From Syntrophaceae bacterium (lineage in GTDB: Bacteria > Desulfobacterota > Syntrophia > Syntrophales > PHBD01), in NCBI GenBank assembly GCA_013177825.1, contig JABLXX010000014.1:1-40166 (forward strand): a stretch of DNA of 40,166 nucleotides. The letters are read 5' to 3'. A program made the translations under genes and the position numbers. Under the pieces are notes generated by a model. It worked only from the letters and a program-made list of their open reading frames with translations, was not told the DNA's origin and did not search any database. This document shows, in pieces, positions 7,900 to 15,837 of this stretch. Positions within the stretch are counted from its first letter, which is position 1. The number at the start of each line of letters is the position of its first letter.

Positions 7900-8505
7900 A
7901 TTGAAATGTTCCTCCTTTTTCAATGTAGATCAAAAAAGACCCCCGATCTACTGCGTTAAAAAAATGAATGGCCACTCCTGAATGAACAAATTGCAGCACT
8001 TCATTCCCGGCGATCGGATCCCCCCTTTCGTCGTTTGAATTTCTTTGATTTGTATGGAGTTAGAAACTTTTTTGAATCAGGAAAGAGACGGTTAACACTT
8101 AACTTTGTCAACCATGATTGTCAAGGGAAAATTGGTGAAGAACCTATGAATGCTGATTCCATGACATGAATTGGCTGAGAGATGAAACGATTTGACATTC
8201 CAGTGAATCGACGGCTGTGTGGATTCCATGCATATAGCGGGAAAGTGACGATATTCGGCCGGATGTAGGGGCGACACACCGGAAGACCCAGAGCAGCGTA
8301 CCGTCAGACGGATAGGCAAGATAAAGGAAAGGCAGCCTGACCGGTTGTGAACGGTGTCATCGTTCCAGACTCGGTTGCCGAGGAAATAGGATGAATTCTT
8401 TCTGCACGACGGATGAAAAAATCTTGACAGGGACGCAATTGAACGGTATTCAAAATTCGAACGGTGCATAGCCGCAGCATTTCCTTCCACCCATGGAGGT
8501 CAGTC
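7900..8505. other. Divergent intergenic region between CoA-transferase and dehydrogenase cluster
   Basis: No supported gene lies here. In the leader of the CoA-transferase gene GTAGATC (7925-7931) and GATCTAC (7945-7951) form a perfect 7-bp inverted repeat that could fold as a leader hairpin. On the minus strand two TTGACA boxes lie close together near 8105-8125 and could belong to its promoter, but no good -10 follows. The plus-strand promoter of the dehydrogenase cluster is listed separately. Confidence 0.45.
8424..8453 (+). promoter_or_regulatory. Candidate sigma-70 promoter with overlapping inverted repeat
   Basis: A perfect -35 box TTGACA at 8424-8429 is followed after 17 bases by TATTCA at 8447-8452, a weak -10. 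TTGAA (8439-8443) and TTCAA (8449-8453) form an inverted repeat across the -10, and GAACGG is repeated at 8441 and 8459. This would place an operator on the promoter of the dehydrogenase/transporter cluster, about 55 bases before its first start codon. Confidence 0.45.
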
Positions 8506-9342
8506 ATGTATACGGATTTGAAAGACAAAACAGCAATTGTCACCGGTGCAGGAAAAAAGACGGGCATCGGATATGCCATCGCTTCGAAGCTTGCTTCCTG
8601 CGGTGCGAACGTGGTCATCGCCGACCTGGGGAAGCCCGTCCATCCCGATGAACCGCTCAAAACGGCGACGAGCGACGAAATGGAGGCCATCGCCGCCCTG
8701 CTCTCTGAAGCATATGGAGTGAAAACGACAGCCGCGGCCGTGGATGTCATGGATAGTGCATCCATCGCCGCCTTTGTCAAGCACGTGAGCGGAAGCTTCG
8801 ATCACATCGACATCCTCTGCAACAACGCCGGAGCCTCCTTCGGGGTTCCTAACACCGTCCTGAGCTATGACGAAGAAGCCTGGATCCGGACAATCGATGT
8901 CAATCTGTTCTCTGTATTTCGCATGTCCAGGGCCGTCCTTCCCATGATGACGGGAAAACCGGGCTCGATCGTCAATACGGCGTCCCGAGCCGGCAAAGTC
9001 CCACCCCTATTCAACAGCGCCTATGCCGTTGCGAAGGCGGGCGTCATCATGCTGACCAAGACCATGGCCAAGGAACTGGGGGGTCTTGGGATCCGCGTCA
9101 ATGCCATCTGCCCGGGGCAGATCGCTACGGATCTGGAGAAATGGCGTTTCGGTCTGGAAGCAAAGTTCTTTAACACGACGATCGAAGAACGGGAAAAGGA
9201 GATGTGCACAACGATCCCCCTGGGCTTCATCGGCCTTCCGGCCGACGCCGGTGACCTGGTGGCGTACCTGGCCTCGGACGCATCGCGGTATATCACGGGC
9301 CAGGCCATCAATCTCGACGGCGGCCAGTGCATGGAATTATGA
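8506..9342 (+). CDS. Short-chain dehydrogenase/reductase (SDR)
   Basis: This 278-residue NAD(P)-dependent oxidoreductase shows the Rossmann motif TGAGKKTGIG near residue 13 (a TGxxxGIG variant with an insertion), NNAG at about 107, and catalytic Ser with Tyr-x-x-x-Lys (YAVAKAG). The SDR landmark ICPGQI comes late, and the C-terminus ends in the usual 'ITGQAINLDGG'. The start at 8506 is chosen because GGAGG lies 8 bases ahead; an upstream in-frame ATG lacks a site. It probably oxidises a secondary alcohol or reduces the matching ketone. It is the first gene of a cluster with a ThDP enzyme, a transporter and a zinc alcohol dehydrogenase. If the cluster handles sulfonates, sulfolactate or dihydroxypropanesulfonate oxidation is plausible, but the substrate is not shown by sequence. 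Confidence 0.85.
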   Translation: MYTDLKDKTAIVTGAGKKTGIGYAIASKLASCGANVVIADLGKPVHPDEPLKTATSDEMEAIAALLSEAYGVKTTAAAVDVMDSASIAAFVKHVSGSFDHIDILCNNAGASFGVPNTVLSYDEEAWIRTIDVNLFSVFRMSRAVLPMMTGKPGSIVNTASRAGKVPPLFNSAYAVAKAGVIMLTKTMAKELGGLGIRVNAICPGQIATDLEKWRFGLEAKFFNTTIEEREKEMCTTIPLGFIGLPADAGDLVAYLASDASRYITGQAINLDGGQCMEL

Positions 9343-9454
9343 GAACCATCGCCGGCTCAAAAAACAGACAACGGTGCATCCCACGCCTTCTCAGCGTTCA
9401 CGGAGAGACGGCGACCGGAGGATGCATGTTCAATACCTTGATGGAGGACACAGC

Positions 9455-11152
9455 ATGAGTAAAATCATCGGCGGCCAATTGGCGGCGGAGTCGTTGATCG
9501 ACAGGGACGTAGAATACATCTTTTCCCTCAGCGGCGGACACATCACACCCATCTACCAGTACCTGGAAAACTCGAAAATCACCCTCTTCGACACGCGGCA
9601 TGAACAGGCGGCGGTTTTCATGGCCGAGGCATGGGCACGCATGACCCGGAAACCGGCGGTGGCCATGGTAACGGCCGGTCCGGGGTTCACGAACGCCCTT
9701 TCCGGCATAGCCAGCGCCAGGCTTTCCAACGCCCCGGTCATTCTGATTGCCGGTTGCGTCGGCCTCGAGAGCGTCGAGAAGCTGGACCTGCAGGACATGA
9801 GCCAGCTTCCCGTGATCGCACCGATGGTGAAGAAGGCATTCGTCTGCCAGGTTCCCGAACGGATTCCCGAGTTCATCGACATGGCGTTCCGCGCGGCCAT
9901 GAGCGGCCGGCCCGGCCCGGTCTATCTGGAGCTTCCCTGCGACATCCTGAACGCGCAGGTGGATATGGCGAAGGTCAAGAAAGTCAGGACCTCTCTGTCA
10001 TCCGCCCCCGTCGACCGGGAAAATGCGGCGAAAGCGGTCGAGATGCTCAAGGCGGCCAAGAGCCCCGTCATCATTGCCGGAAGCGGCGTCTGGTATGCCG
10101 ATGCGGGGAAGGAGCTGACCGCCTTCGTCGAAAATACGGGGATTCCGGTCTTCACAATGGCGGCAGGGCGGGGCGTCATTCCCGACACCCACCCGCTGTG
10201 TTTCGAGTCCTCCCTGGCCATCCGTCCCGGCGCGGCGATGCTATCCCTGATGAGCACCGACTGCGTGCTCTTCCTGGGCGGCCGGCTCAGCCTCTTTTAC
10301 ATCTTCGGTGAAATCTTCCCGCCCACTGCCAGGTTCATCCAGGTGGACATCGCGCCGGACGAGATCGGGCGCAACCGCTCCGTCGATCTCGGTATTGTCA
10401 GCGATGTCAGGGCCTTCCTGGCGGAGATGAACTCCGTCGTCGAGAACGGGGGAATCGGTGCCGCCCTGCGAGAGCGGAACGCGGCCTGGGTGGAGACCGT
10501 CCGCAAGGCCGACGCGGACGGGAAGGAGCAGGCCCGGTCGATGTGGGAAGCGGAGACCCTTCCGATTCATCCCATGCGCCTGGCCCGGGAAATCAATGCC
10601 TTCATGGACCGCGAAGACGACATCGTGGTCGCCGACGGCGGCGACACATCCACCTGGATGGGCATGACCCGCACCGTCCGCAGGGGCGGAACCTATCTCG
10701 ATTACGGCCTGTACGGATGCCTCGCCGTGGGCATTCCTTTCGGCAATGCGGCCAAGCTTCGAAACCCGGACAAGCGTGTCCTGGTTATCATGGGCGACGG
10801 CTCCGCCGGGTTCAACTTCATGGAGTTCCATACGGCCATCCGAAAGAAGCTGCCCATCGTCGTCGTCATCGGCAACGACCAGGCCTGGGGCATGATCATG
10901 CACAGCCAGCAGCTGCGCATGGGGCACCACATACCCAACGGCACGGAGCTGGGATGGGTCGATTACCACAAGATGGTTGAAGCCCTGGGCGGCTTCGGGA
11001 TCTGCGTCGAGCGGCCCGAAGACATCCGTCCGGCCCTGGAGGCCGCCTTTGCCTCCGGGAAAACGGCCTGCGTGAACGTCAAGGTCGATCCGTCGGTGAT
11101 CAGTCCCGGGAGTGTGGCCCTGGCCAATCTCGGAGGGTACAAGAGCAGTTGA
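9455..11152 (+). CDS. ThDP-dependent enzyme, acetolactate synthase / 2-hydroxyacyl-CoA lyase superfamily
   Basis: The enzyme has 565 residues with the three-domain layout of this superfamily. The PYR domain (about 1-170) has the cofactor-activating glutamate in DTRHEQAA. A central Rossmann-like domain (about 190-330) follows. The PP domain (about 370-545) carries the diphosphate/Mg site starting GDGSAGF and ending in GND. The start at 9455 has GGAGG ahead; the open frame continues upstream but is not coding there. Known members cleave or decarboxylate 2-oxo or 2-hydroxy acids or join aldehydes. It is not the two-subunit sulfopyruvate decarboxylase ComDE, and it differs clearly from Xsc at 28022. 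Sulfopyruvate decarboxylation to sulfoacetaldehyde is an attractive inference from context, but a 2-hydroxyacyl-CoA lyase or acyloin-type role is equally compatible. Confidence 0.8.
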   Translation: MSKIIGGQLAAESLIDRDVEYIFSLSGGHITPIYQYLENSKITLFDTRHEQAAVFMAEAWARMTRKPAVAMVTAGPGFTNALSGIASARLSNAPVILIAGCVGLESVEKLDLQDMSQLPVIAPMVKKAFVCQVPERIPEFIDMAFRAAMSGRPGPVYLELPCDILNAQVDMAKVKKVRTSLSSAPVDRENAAKAVEMLKAAKSPVIIAGSGVWYADAGKELTAFVENTGIPVFTMAAGRGVIPDTHPLCFESSLAIRPGAAMLSLMSTDCVLFLGGRLSLFYIFGEIFPPTARFIQVDIAPDEIGRNRSVDLGIVSDVRAFLAEMNSVVENGGIGAALRERNAAWVETVRKADADGKEQARSMWEAETLPIHPMRLAREINAFMDREDDIVVADGGDTSTWMGMTRTVRRGGTYLDYGLYGCLAVGIPFGNAAKLRNPDKRVLVIMGDGSAGFNFMEFHTAIRKKLPIVVVIGNDQAWGMIMHSQQLRMGHHIPNGTELGWVDYHKMVEALGGFGICVERPEDIRPALEAAFASGKTACVNVKVDPSVISPGSVALANLGGYKSS

Positions 11153-11224
11153 CGATTCTGAATTTGAAAATCGGGGTGAGGGGATGATTCCGGGTCGCCC
11201 GGAAAGAACGGGAGGAAAGCTGCC

Positions 11225-12523
11225 ATGGCGGAAATGACGGGACCAAAGGAATACAAGCTGTCCAAGGGTTACTCGTACTACCTGTTCACCCTGCTGTTCC
11301 TGCTGTATCTTTTCAACTATATCGACCGCGTCATCGTGACGTCCCTTTTCCCCTTTATCCAGAAGGAGTGGGGATTGACGGACACCCAGTGCGGAATGCT
11401 CGTCTCCGTCGTCTTCGGGGCAATCGTGACGCTGACCATTCCCGCCTCCATTCTGGTGGACCGCTGGAGCCGCAAAAAAACCATCGGCATCATGGCGCTT
11501 CTCTGGAGCTTCGCCACAGCGGCCTGCGCCTTCACCAAGAGCTTCCCGGCGCTCCTCATCGCCCGGACAGGCATCGGCATCGGCGAGGCCGGTTTCGCCC
11601 CCGGCGGCACGGCAATGCTGTCGGGGCTTTTCCCTGCCGAGAAGAGGTCCCGCATGGTGGGCATGTGGAATGCCTCCATTCCTCTCGGCAGCGCCATCGG
11701 CATCGGCCTCGGCGGGATCATCGCCGAGACCTGGGGCTGGCGCCATGCCTTCGGCATCGTGGCCATCCCCGGCGCCATCGTGGCCATCCTTTTCTTTTTC
11801 ATCAGGGACTACAAGACAGTCGAACTGGTCAAGACCGTTAAAAAGGGAGGCATCGAAACCGCGAAGGTCACCATGAGCAAAATGGACATCTTCCGGGACT
11901 TCATTCGTACACCTTCCCTGATGCTGACCAACATCGGGTTCTCGGGCGTCATCTTCGCGACGACATCCATCATCACGTGGCTGCCCACGTATTACCATCG
12001 GATCGAAAATATACCCATGAGCCAGGCGGGGATGAAGACGGGCCTCATCATGATGCTGGCCATCATCGGCGGACCCGTCGGCGGCTGGATTGCCGATGTC
12101 TGGTTCAAGAAGAAGGTCAGTGCCCGGCTGCTCTTCCCGGCCATCTCAACGATCCTCACCGCCATCACGCTGTTCATCGCCATCACATTCCTGGAGGGCC
12201 GGGCGCAGTACGCTGCCCTGCTGCTCATGGGCGTGCTCATCGTTGCCTTCGCGCCGGCCGCCATCACGGTGACCCAGGAAGTCATCCACCCGGGGCTCCG
12301 GGCCATATCCTATGCCGTCTGTGTTATCTTCCAGAACGCCCTCGGGGCCTTCACGGCGCCCATGGTCCTGGGAGCGATCTCCGATGCATACGGGATCAAG
12401 GCGGCCATCTCGGTACTTCCGGCCTTCCTCGTTTTTTCCGCCGTCCTGTTTTACCTGGGGTCTCTTTATTACGAGAAGGATCTCGCGAAGGTCGAAAAGG
12501 TCGAACTGGAGATGGAGGGCTGA
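11225..12523 (+). CDS. MFS transporter, organic anion uptake
   Basis: A 432-residue inner-membrane protein with about 12 hydrophobic helices. The MFS signature between helices 2 and 3 is seen as VDRWSRKK. Helices 1 and 4-5 carry YIDRVI and ARTGIGIGEAG, typical of the Spinster-like and anion:cation symporter branches that import sugar acids and related organic anions. GGAGG lies upstream of the ATG. It sits between the ThDP enzyme and the zinc dehydrogenase with short gaps, so it very likely imports the substrate of this cluster. The substrate itself is unknown; a carboxylate or sulfonate is the best guess. Confidence 0.85.
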   Translation: MAEMTGPKEYKLSKGYSYYLFTLLFLLYLFNYIDRVIVTSLFPFIQKEWGLTDTQCGMLVSVVFGAIVTLTIPASILVDRWSRKKTIGIMALLWSFATAACAFTKSFPALLIARTGIGIGEAGFAPGGTAMLSGLFPAEKRSRMVGMWNASIPLGSAIGIGLGGIIAETWGWRHAFGIVAIPGAIVAILFFFIRDYKTVELVKTVKKGGIETAKVTMSKMDIFRDFIRTPSLMLTNIGFSGVIFATTSIITWLPTYYHRIENIPMSQAGMKTGLIMMLAIIGGPVGGWIADVWFKKKVSARLLFPAISTILTAITLFIAITFLEGRAQYAALLLMGVLIVAFAPAAITVTQEVIHPGLRAISYAVCVIFQNALGAFTAPMVLGAISDAYGIKAAISVLPAFLVFSAVLFYLGSLYYEKDLAKVEKVELEMEG

Positions 12524-12570
12524 GGTGCAGGCATGATCCGAACTTTGCCGTGCAGGAGCAGGAGTGATTT

Positions 12571-13593
12571 ATGAAAGCGGTCGTATTTCGTACCGGGAGA
12601 GGTCTGGTTTTAGAGGAGGTTCCGGATTACCGGGTGGCAGACGACGAGGTCCTGGTCCGGGTGGCCAACACCGGGTTCTGCGGATCCGATCATTCCCTCG
12701 TGGCGGGGGGACTTCTCGCCGACGGGTATATCCTGGGCCATGAAATCAGCGGCGTCGTGGTGGAAAAAGGCTCCGCTGCCGAGGGACTTCCCGTCGGAAC
12801 GCGGGTGTGCATCCGTCCCACCTATTGCGGCGCCTGCACCAACTGCCTGAAGGGTAAACAGCAGCTCTGCAGGGTCCACCGCCGGACCACGGGGATCGGC
12901 GATCTCCCGGGCGGCTTTGCCGAGTACGTCAAGGTGTATCCCCAGATGCTGATTCCCGTTCCCGACGGCGTCGATTCCCGCAATGCCGCCCTGGCGGAGG
13001 CGTTTGCCGCGGCCCTTCATGGCATCCGCTGCACGTCGGAGGAGACAGGGGCTGCCCTGGTGATGGGGGGTGGACCCATCGGCCTGTGCGCGGTCCGGCT
13101 CCTCAAGATCCTCGGATACGGCCCCGTGGTCCTCTTCGAGCCGATCGAGGCAAAAAGACGAATCGCATTGGCTTACGGCGCCGATCACGCCCTTGATCCC
13201 GCGGAGAAGGAACTGGACCATCAGGTCATGGATCTGGCGGCGGGCGGGTTCCGGAAGGTGTTCGAATGCTCGGGCGTTCCGTCCAACGTGAGCCGTGCCG
13301 TCGATCTGGCGGCCGACTGCGGCGAAATCTGCATCGTGAGCATGATGTTCCGGCCCTTCGAGATTCCCGGCCCCTACAGGATCAACCTGAGGGAGATCCG
13401 CCTCACGGCGTCCATTTCCAATACCCACGAGGAGAACAGGCAGTGCCTGGAGTGGATGGCCTCGGGCGTTCTGGATGCCAGGCCGCTCATTTCCGATTAC
13501 GAGCCGCTGGAGCGTCTGCCCGAGGTTTACCGGGACCGGATCGACACCGGACTTGCCCTCAAGGTGCTGCTGAAGATCGGGGAGGAATTCTGA
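12571..13593 (+). CDS. Zinc-dependent alcohol dehydrogenase (MDR family)
   Basis: The protein has 340 residues. The catalytic zinc site is marked by CGSDHS at about 31 and the GHEISG motif at about 55. The structural zinc loop has four cysteines (CGACTNCLKGKQQLC), and the nucleotide fold starts with GGGPIG. Length is normal for the sorbitol/threonine dehydrogenase branch. It oxidises a secondary alcohol with NAD(P). Together with the SDR at 8506 it gives two oxidation steps in one cluster, an arrangement reminiscent of dihydroxypropanesulfonate catabolism (HpsO/HpsP pair), though no residue proves this. A short hairpin (GGCTGT/ACAGCC) just after the stop has no T-run and is only a weak terminator candidate. 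Confidence 0.88.
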   Translation: MKAVVFRTGRGLVLEEVPDYRVADDEVLVRVANTGFCGSDHSLVAGGLLADGYILGHEISGVVVEKGSAAEGLPVGTRVCIRPTYCGACTNCLKGKQQLCRVHRRTTGIGDLPGGFAEYVKVYPQMLIPVPDGVDSRNAALAEAFAAALHGIRCTSEETGAALVMGGGPIGLCAVRLLKILGYGPVVLFEPIEAKRRIALAYGADHALDPAEKELDHQVMDLAAGGFRKVFECSGVPSNVSRAVDLAADCGEICIVSMMFRPFEIPGPYRINLREIRLTASISNTHEENRQCLEWMASGVLDARPLISDYEPLERLPEVYRDRIDTGLALKVLLKIGEEF

Positions 13594-13620
13594 CAGGCTG
13601 TTGAAGTACAGCCGTCGGGA

Positions 13621-13857
13621 TCATTCGGAATGAACGAGATAGGAAAACCACGGTTTCTGTCGCTTGAACGGACAGTGGGCGGCGAGGCAGGAGCGGACGG
13701 GATCGCCGGGCGGTATCTTCATGGCGGGCGCTGTCCCGGATTCGTGCTGCCGCACCCAGACCTCGGCCTCCTCCGCCGTATCGACATATCCGGCGGTATA
13801 GCTTGTCCGTCCCCGGCAGTGGACGTATCCGTAAATCAGTTTGAACTGCGTGGGCAT
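13621..13857 (-). CDS. Small hypothetical protein, divergent from tetR
   Basis: The protein has 78 residues and a protein-like texture: FKLIYGYVHCRGRTSYTAGY, an acidic helix, then CLAAHCPFKRQKPW near the end. Three cysteines are present and no membrane segment. A start at the ATG 13857 fits best, although the nearest purine-rich site is rather far (about 18 bases). It lies head-to-head with tetR across about 110 bases holding an inverted repeat. Function is unknown. It may be a small metal- or redox-linked protein; this is only a guess from its cysteines. Confidence 0.5.
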   Translation of the reverse strand: MPTQFKLIYGYVHCRGRTSYTAGYVDTAEEAEVWVRQHESGTAPAMKIPPGDPVRSCLAAHCPFKRQKPWFSYLVHSE

Positions 13858-13895
13858 GACGAAAAGGCGAACCTGCCTCCAAGTATTTTCTATCA

Positions 13896-13923
13896 GGCCG
13901 CCGCGATTATCATGAGGGCGGCC
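13896..13923. promoter_or_regulatory. Inverted repeat, possible TetR operator
   Basis: GGCCGCC at 13896-13902 and GGCGGCC at 13917-13923 are perfect 7-bp arms with centres 21 bases apart, two helical turns. They sit between the divergent starts of the small gene (13857) and tetR (13967). That is where an autoregulating TetR protein normally binds. A clear -35/-10 pair was not recognised nearby. Confidence 0.4.
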
Positions 13924-13966
13924 GGCATGCAACAAATTATGGAAAGGCGAGGGAACTGAATACGCC

Positions 13967-14659
13967 ATGGGAGCGAAGGAAAGACGGGAAAGGGAACGGG
14001 AGCAGCGAAAAAACGACATCCTGGATACGGCCAGGGCGCTGCTCTTCGAAAAGGGTCTCAACGCGACGACGATCAACCAGATCGCCAAGCGGGCGGAGCT
14101 GAGCGTCGGCACCATCTATTTCTACTACGACAGCAAGGAAGACCTCTACGCGACGCTTCAACTCGAGGGCCTGGAAATCCTGACCGGGATGATTCGGGAG
14201 GCCAGCGAGGCAGCGTCCGCAACGGAGGAAAAGATCCGGGCCATCGGTGCAGCCTACCTCCGGTTCAGCAAAGAGCACAGCAACTATTTCGAAATCATCA
14301 ACTACTTCCTGACCTCCCCGGAAACGATCTTTTCCCAGGACCTGAAATCGCGGGTCGACGGTCAGGGGACCCAGAGCATCTCCATCCTGGCCGAGGCCGT
14401 GGAGGAAGGAATACGGGCGGGCCTGTTCCAGGATGTGGATCCGAGACGGCAGGCGATCATTCTGTGGGGTACCCTTCACGGCATGCTTCACTTCAAGAAA
14501 CTGCAGAAAACGATCCTGGCCCATGCCGATCATGAAAGCATTTACATGGAAGCGGTGGAGCGTTTCATCGACGGGCTGCGCCTGCATCCGGCGCCCGTTG
14601 ACAGGATGAGCGACCCCAACCCTTTAGCGTCAAGGAGAAAGAGAAATGGCAAAATCTGA
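13967..14659 (+). CDS. TetR/AcrR-family transcriptional regulator
   Basis: The protein has 230 residues. Residues 1-20 are highly charged. The DNA-binding helix-turn-helix is at about 22-65, with [20 protein letters not shown] and the usual 'SKEDLYA' after it. The C-terminal two-thirds is helical and would hold the ligand pocket. It is the first gene of the sulfite reductase operon: its 3' end overlaps dsrA by 14 bases, so the two are co-transcribed. Known TetR proteins repress until a small ligand binds. A sulfonate, sulfite or acyl-CoA type ligand would make sense here, but nothing in the sequence identifies it. A candidate operator lies at 13896-13923. Confidence 0.88.
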   Translation: MGAKERREREREQRKNDILDTARALLFEKGLNATTINQIAKRAELSVGTIYFYYDSKEDLYATLQLEGLEILTGMIREASEAASATEEKIRAIGAAYLRFSKEHSNYFEIINYFLTSPETIFSQDLKSRVDGQGTQSISILAEAVEEGIRAGLFQDVDPRRQAIILWGTLHGMLHFKKLQKTILAHADHESIYMEAVERFIDGLRLHPAPVDRMSDPNPLASRRKRNGKI

Positions 14660-15836
14660 AACACCCCTTCTGGATGAACTGGAAAAGGGAAAGTGGCCCA
14701 GTTTCGTCACGGAAATCAAGAAGGCGGCTGAAAAGAGCCCCATGGCGAAGGACCTCCTCCACCAACTGGAGCTTTCCTACAAGGACCGGATCGGTCACTG
14801 GAAACACGGGGGCATTGTCGGTGTCAAGGGCTACGGTTCCGGCGTCATCGGCCGGTATTCGGACCGTCCCGACCTCTTTCCGAACGTCCAGGCCTTTCAT
14901 ACCATCCGGGTGAACCATCCGTCCGGATGGTTCTACAAAACCGACGCCCTGCGCAGCCTGTGCGACATCTGGGACAAGCACGGCAGCGGTCTCACGAACA
15001 TGCATGGCTCCACGGGGGACGCCATCCTGCTGGGAACGACGACCGATCACCTGCAGACCTGTTTTGACGACCTGTCGGAGGCCGGGTTCGACCTGGGCGG
15101 CTCCGGGTCGGCACTCCGGACGCCGAGCTGCTGCGTCGGTCCCGGGCGCTGCGAATGGGCCTGCGTCGACAGCCTGGATCTCTGCCACCACCTGACAATG
15201 AATTTCCAGGACGAGATTCACCGGCCCATGTTCCCCTACAAGTTCAAGATCAAGATCTCCGCCTGTCCCAACGACTGCGTGGCCTCCATCGCCCGGGCCG
15301 ACTTTTCCGTCATCGGCACGTGGAAGGGCGACATCCGGATCGATCCGGCGGAAGTGGAGGCGTACGCCTCGTCGGGCCTCAACATCCAGAGGGAGGTCTG
15401 TGACCTGTGTCCCACGCGCTGCATGGAGTGGGACGGCCGGCAGCTCAAGATTTTCAACGAGGACTGCACGCGGTGCATGCACTGCATCAACCTGATGCCC
15501 AAAGCCCTGCGCCCCGGGGAAGAGCAGGGTGCCACCATCCTCGTCGGCGGCAAGGCCCCCATCGTGGAAGGGGCGCTCCTGTCCTGGGTCCTCGTGCCGT
15601 TCATGAAGCTGGAACCACCCTATGGAGAGATCAAGGACCTGATCCTCCGCATCCAGGACTGGTGGTGCGACAACGGCCGCTCCCGAGAGCGCCTGGGCGA
15701 GCTGATCAAGAGGCTCGGCATGCGGACGTTCCTCCGGGCGATCGACATCCCCGCGGCGCCGCAGATGGTCAAGGCCCCGAGAACGAATCCCTATGTCTTC
15801 TTCTGGCCCGAAGACATTCAGCAGGAGGTGAAGTGA
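14646..15836 (+). CDS. dsrA: Dissimilatory sulfite reductase alpha subunit
   Basis: With DsrB, this subunit forms the siroheme enzyme that reduces sulfite and hands the sulfur to DsrC. The 396-residue protein has both cysteine pairs that hold the siroheme-coupled 4Fe-4S cluster (CVGPGRC at about 160 and CPNDC at about 207). An inserted ferredoxin domain follows (CDLCPTRC, then CTRCMHC at 255-282). Other hallmarks are [27 protein letters not shown] and [11 protein letters not shown]. It is about 40 residues shorter than the Desulfovibrio protein: an N-terminal loop, a loop before the ferredoxin domain and the C-terminal tail are trimmed. The presence of DsrD and the absence of DsrEFH point to the reductive type. 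AAGGAG precedes the ATG. Confidence 0.97.
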   Translation: MAKSETPLLDELEKGKWPSFVTEIKKAAEKSPMAKDLLHQLELSYKDRIGHWKHGGIVGVKGYGSGVIGRYSDRPDLFPNVQAFHTIRVNHPSGWFYKTDALRSLCDIWDKHGSGLTNMHGSTGDAILLGTTTDHLQTCFDDLSEAGFDLGGSGSALRTPSCCVGPGRCEWACVDSLDLCHHLTMNFQDEIHRPMFPYKFKIKISACPNDCVASIARADFSVIGTWKGDIRIDPAEVEAYASSGLNIQREVCDLCPTRCMEWDGRQLKIFNEDCTRCMHCINLMPKALRPGEEQGATILVGGKAPIVEGALLSWVLVPFMKLEPPYGEIKDLILRIQDWWCDNGRSRERLGELIKRLGMRTFLRAIDIPAAPQMVKAPRTNPYVFFWPEDIQQEVK

Positions 15837-15837
15837 G

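Noticed and set aside
8092-8490. Minus-strand open frame in the divergent intergenic region
   Set aside because: No motif, overlaps the promoter region of the dehydrogenase cluster.
9455-11152. Assignment of the first ThDP enzyme as Xsc or ComDE
   Set aside because: It lacks the Xsc-specific segments seen at 28022-29761 and has three fused domains unlike the two small ComD/ComE subunits.
10241-11998. Long minus-strand open frame opposite the ThDP enzyme and transporter
   Set aside because: Antisense shadow caused by high-GC codon use; the plus-strand genes have clear domains.
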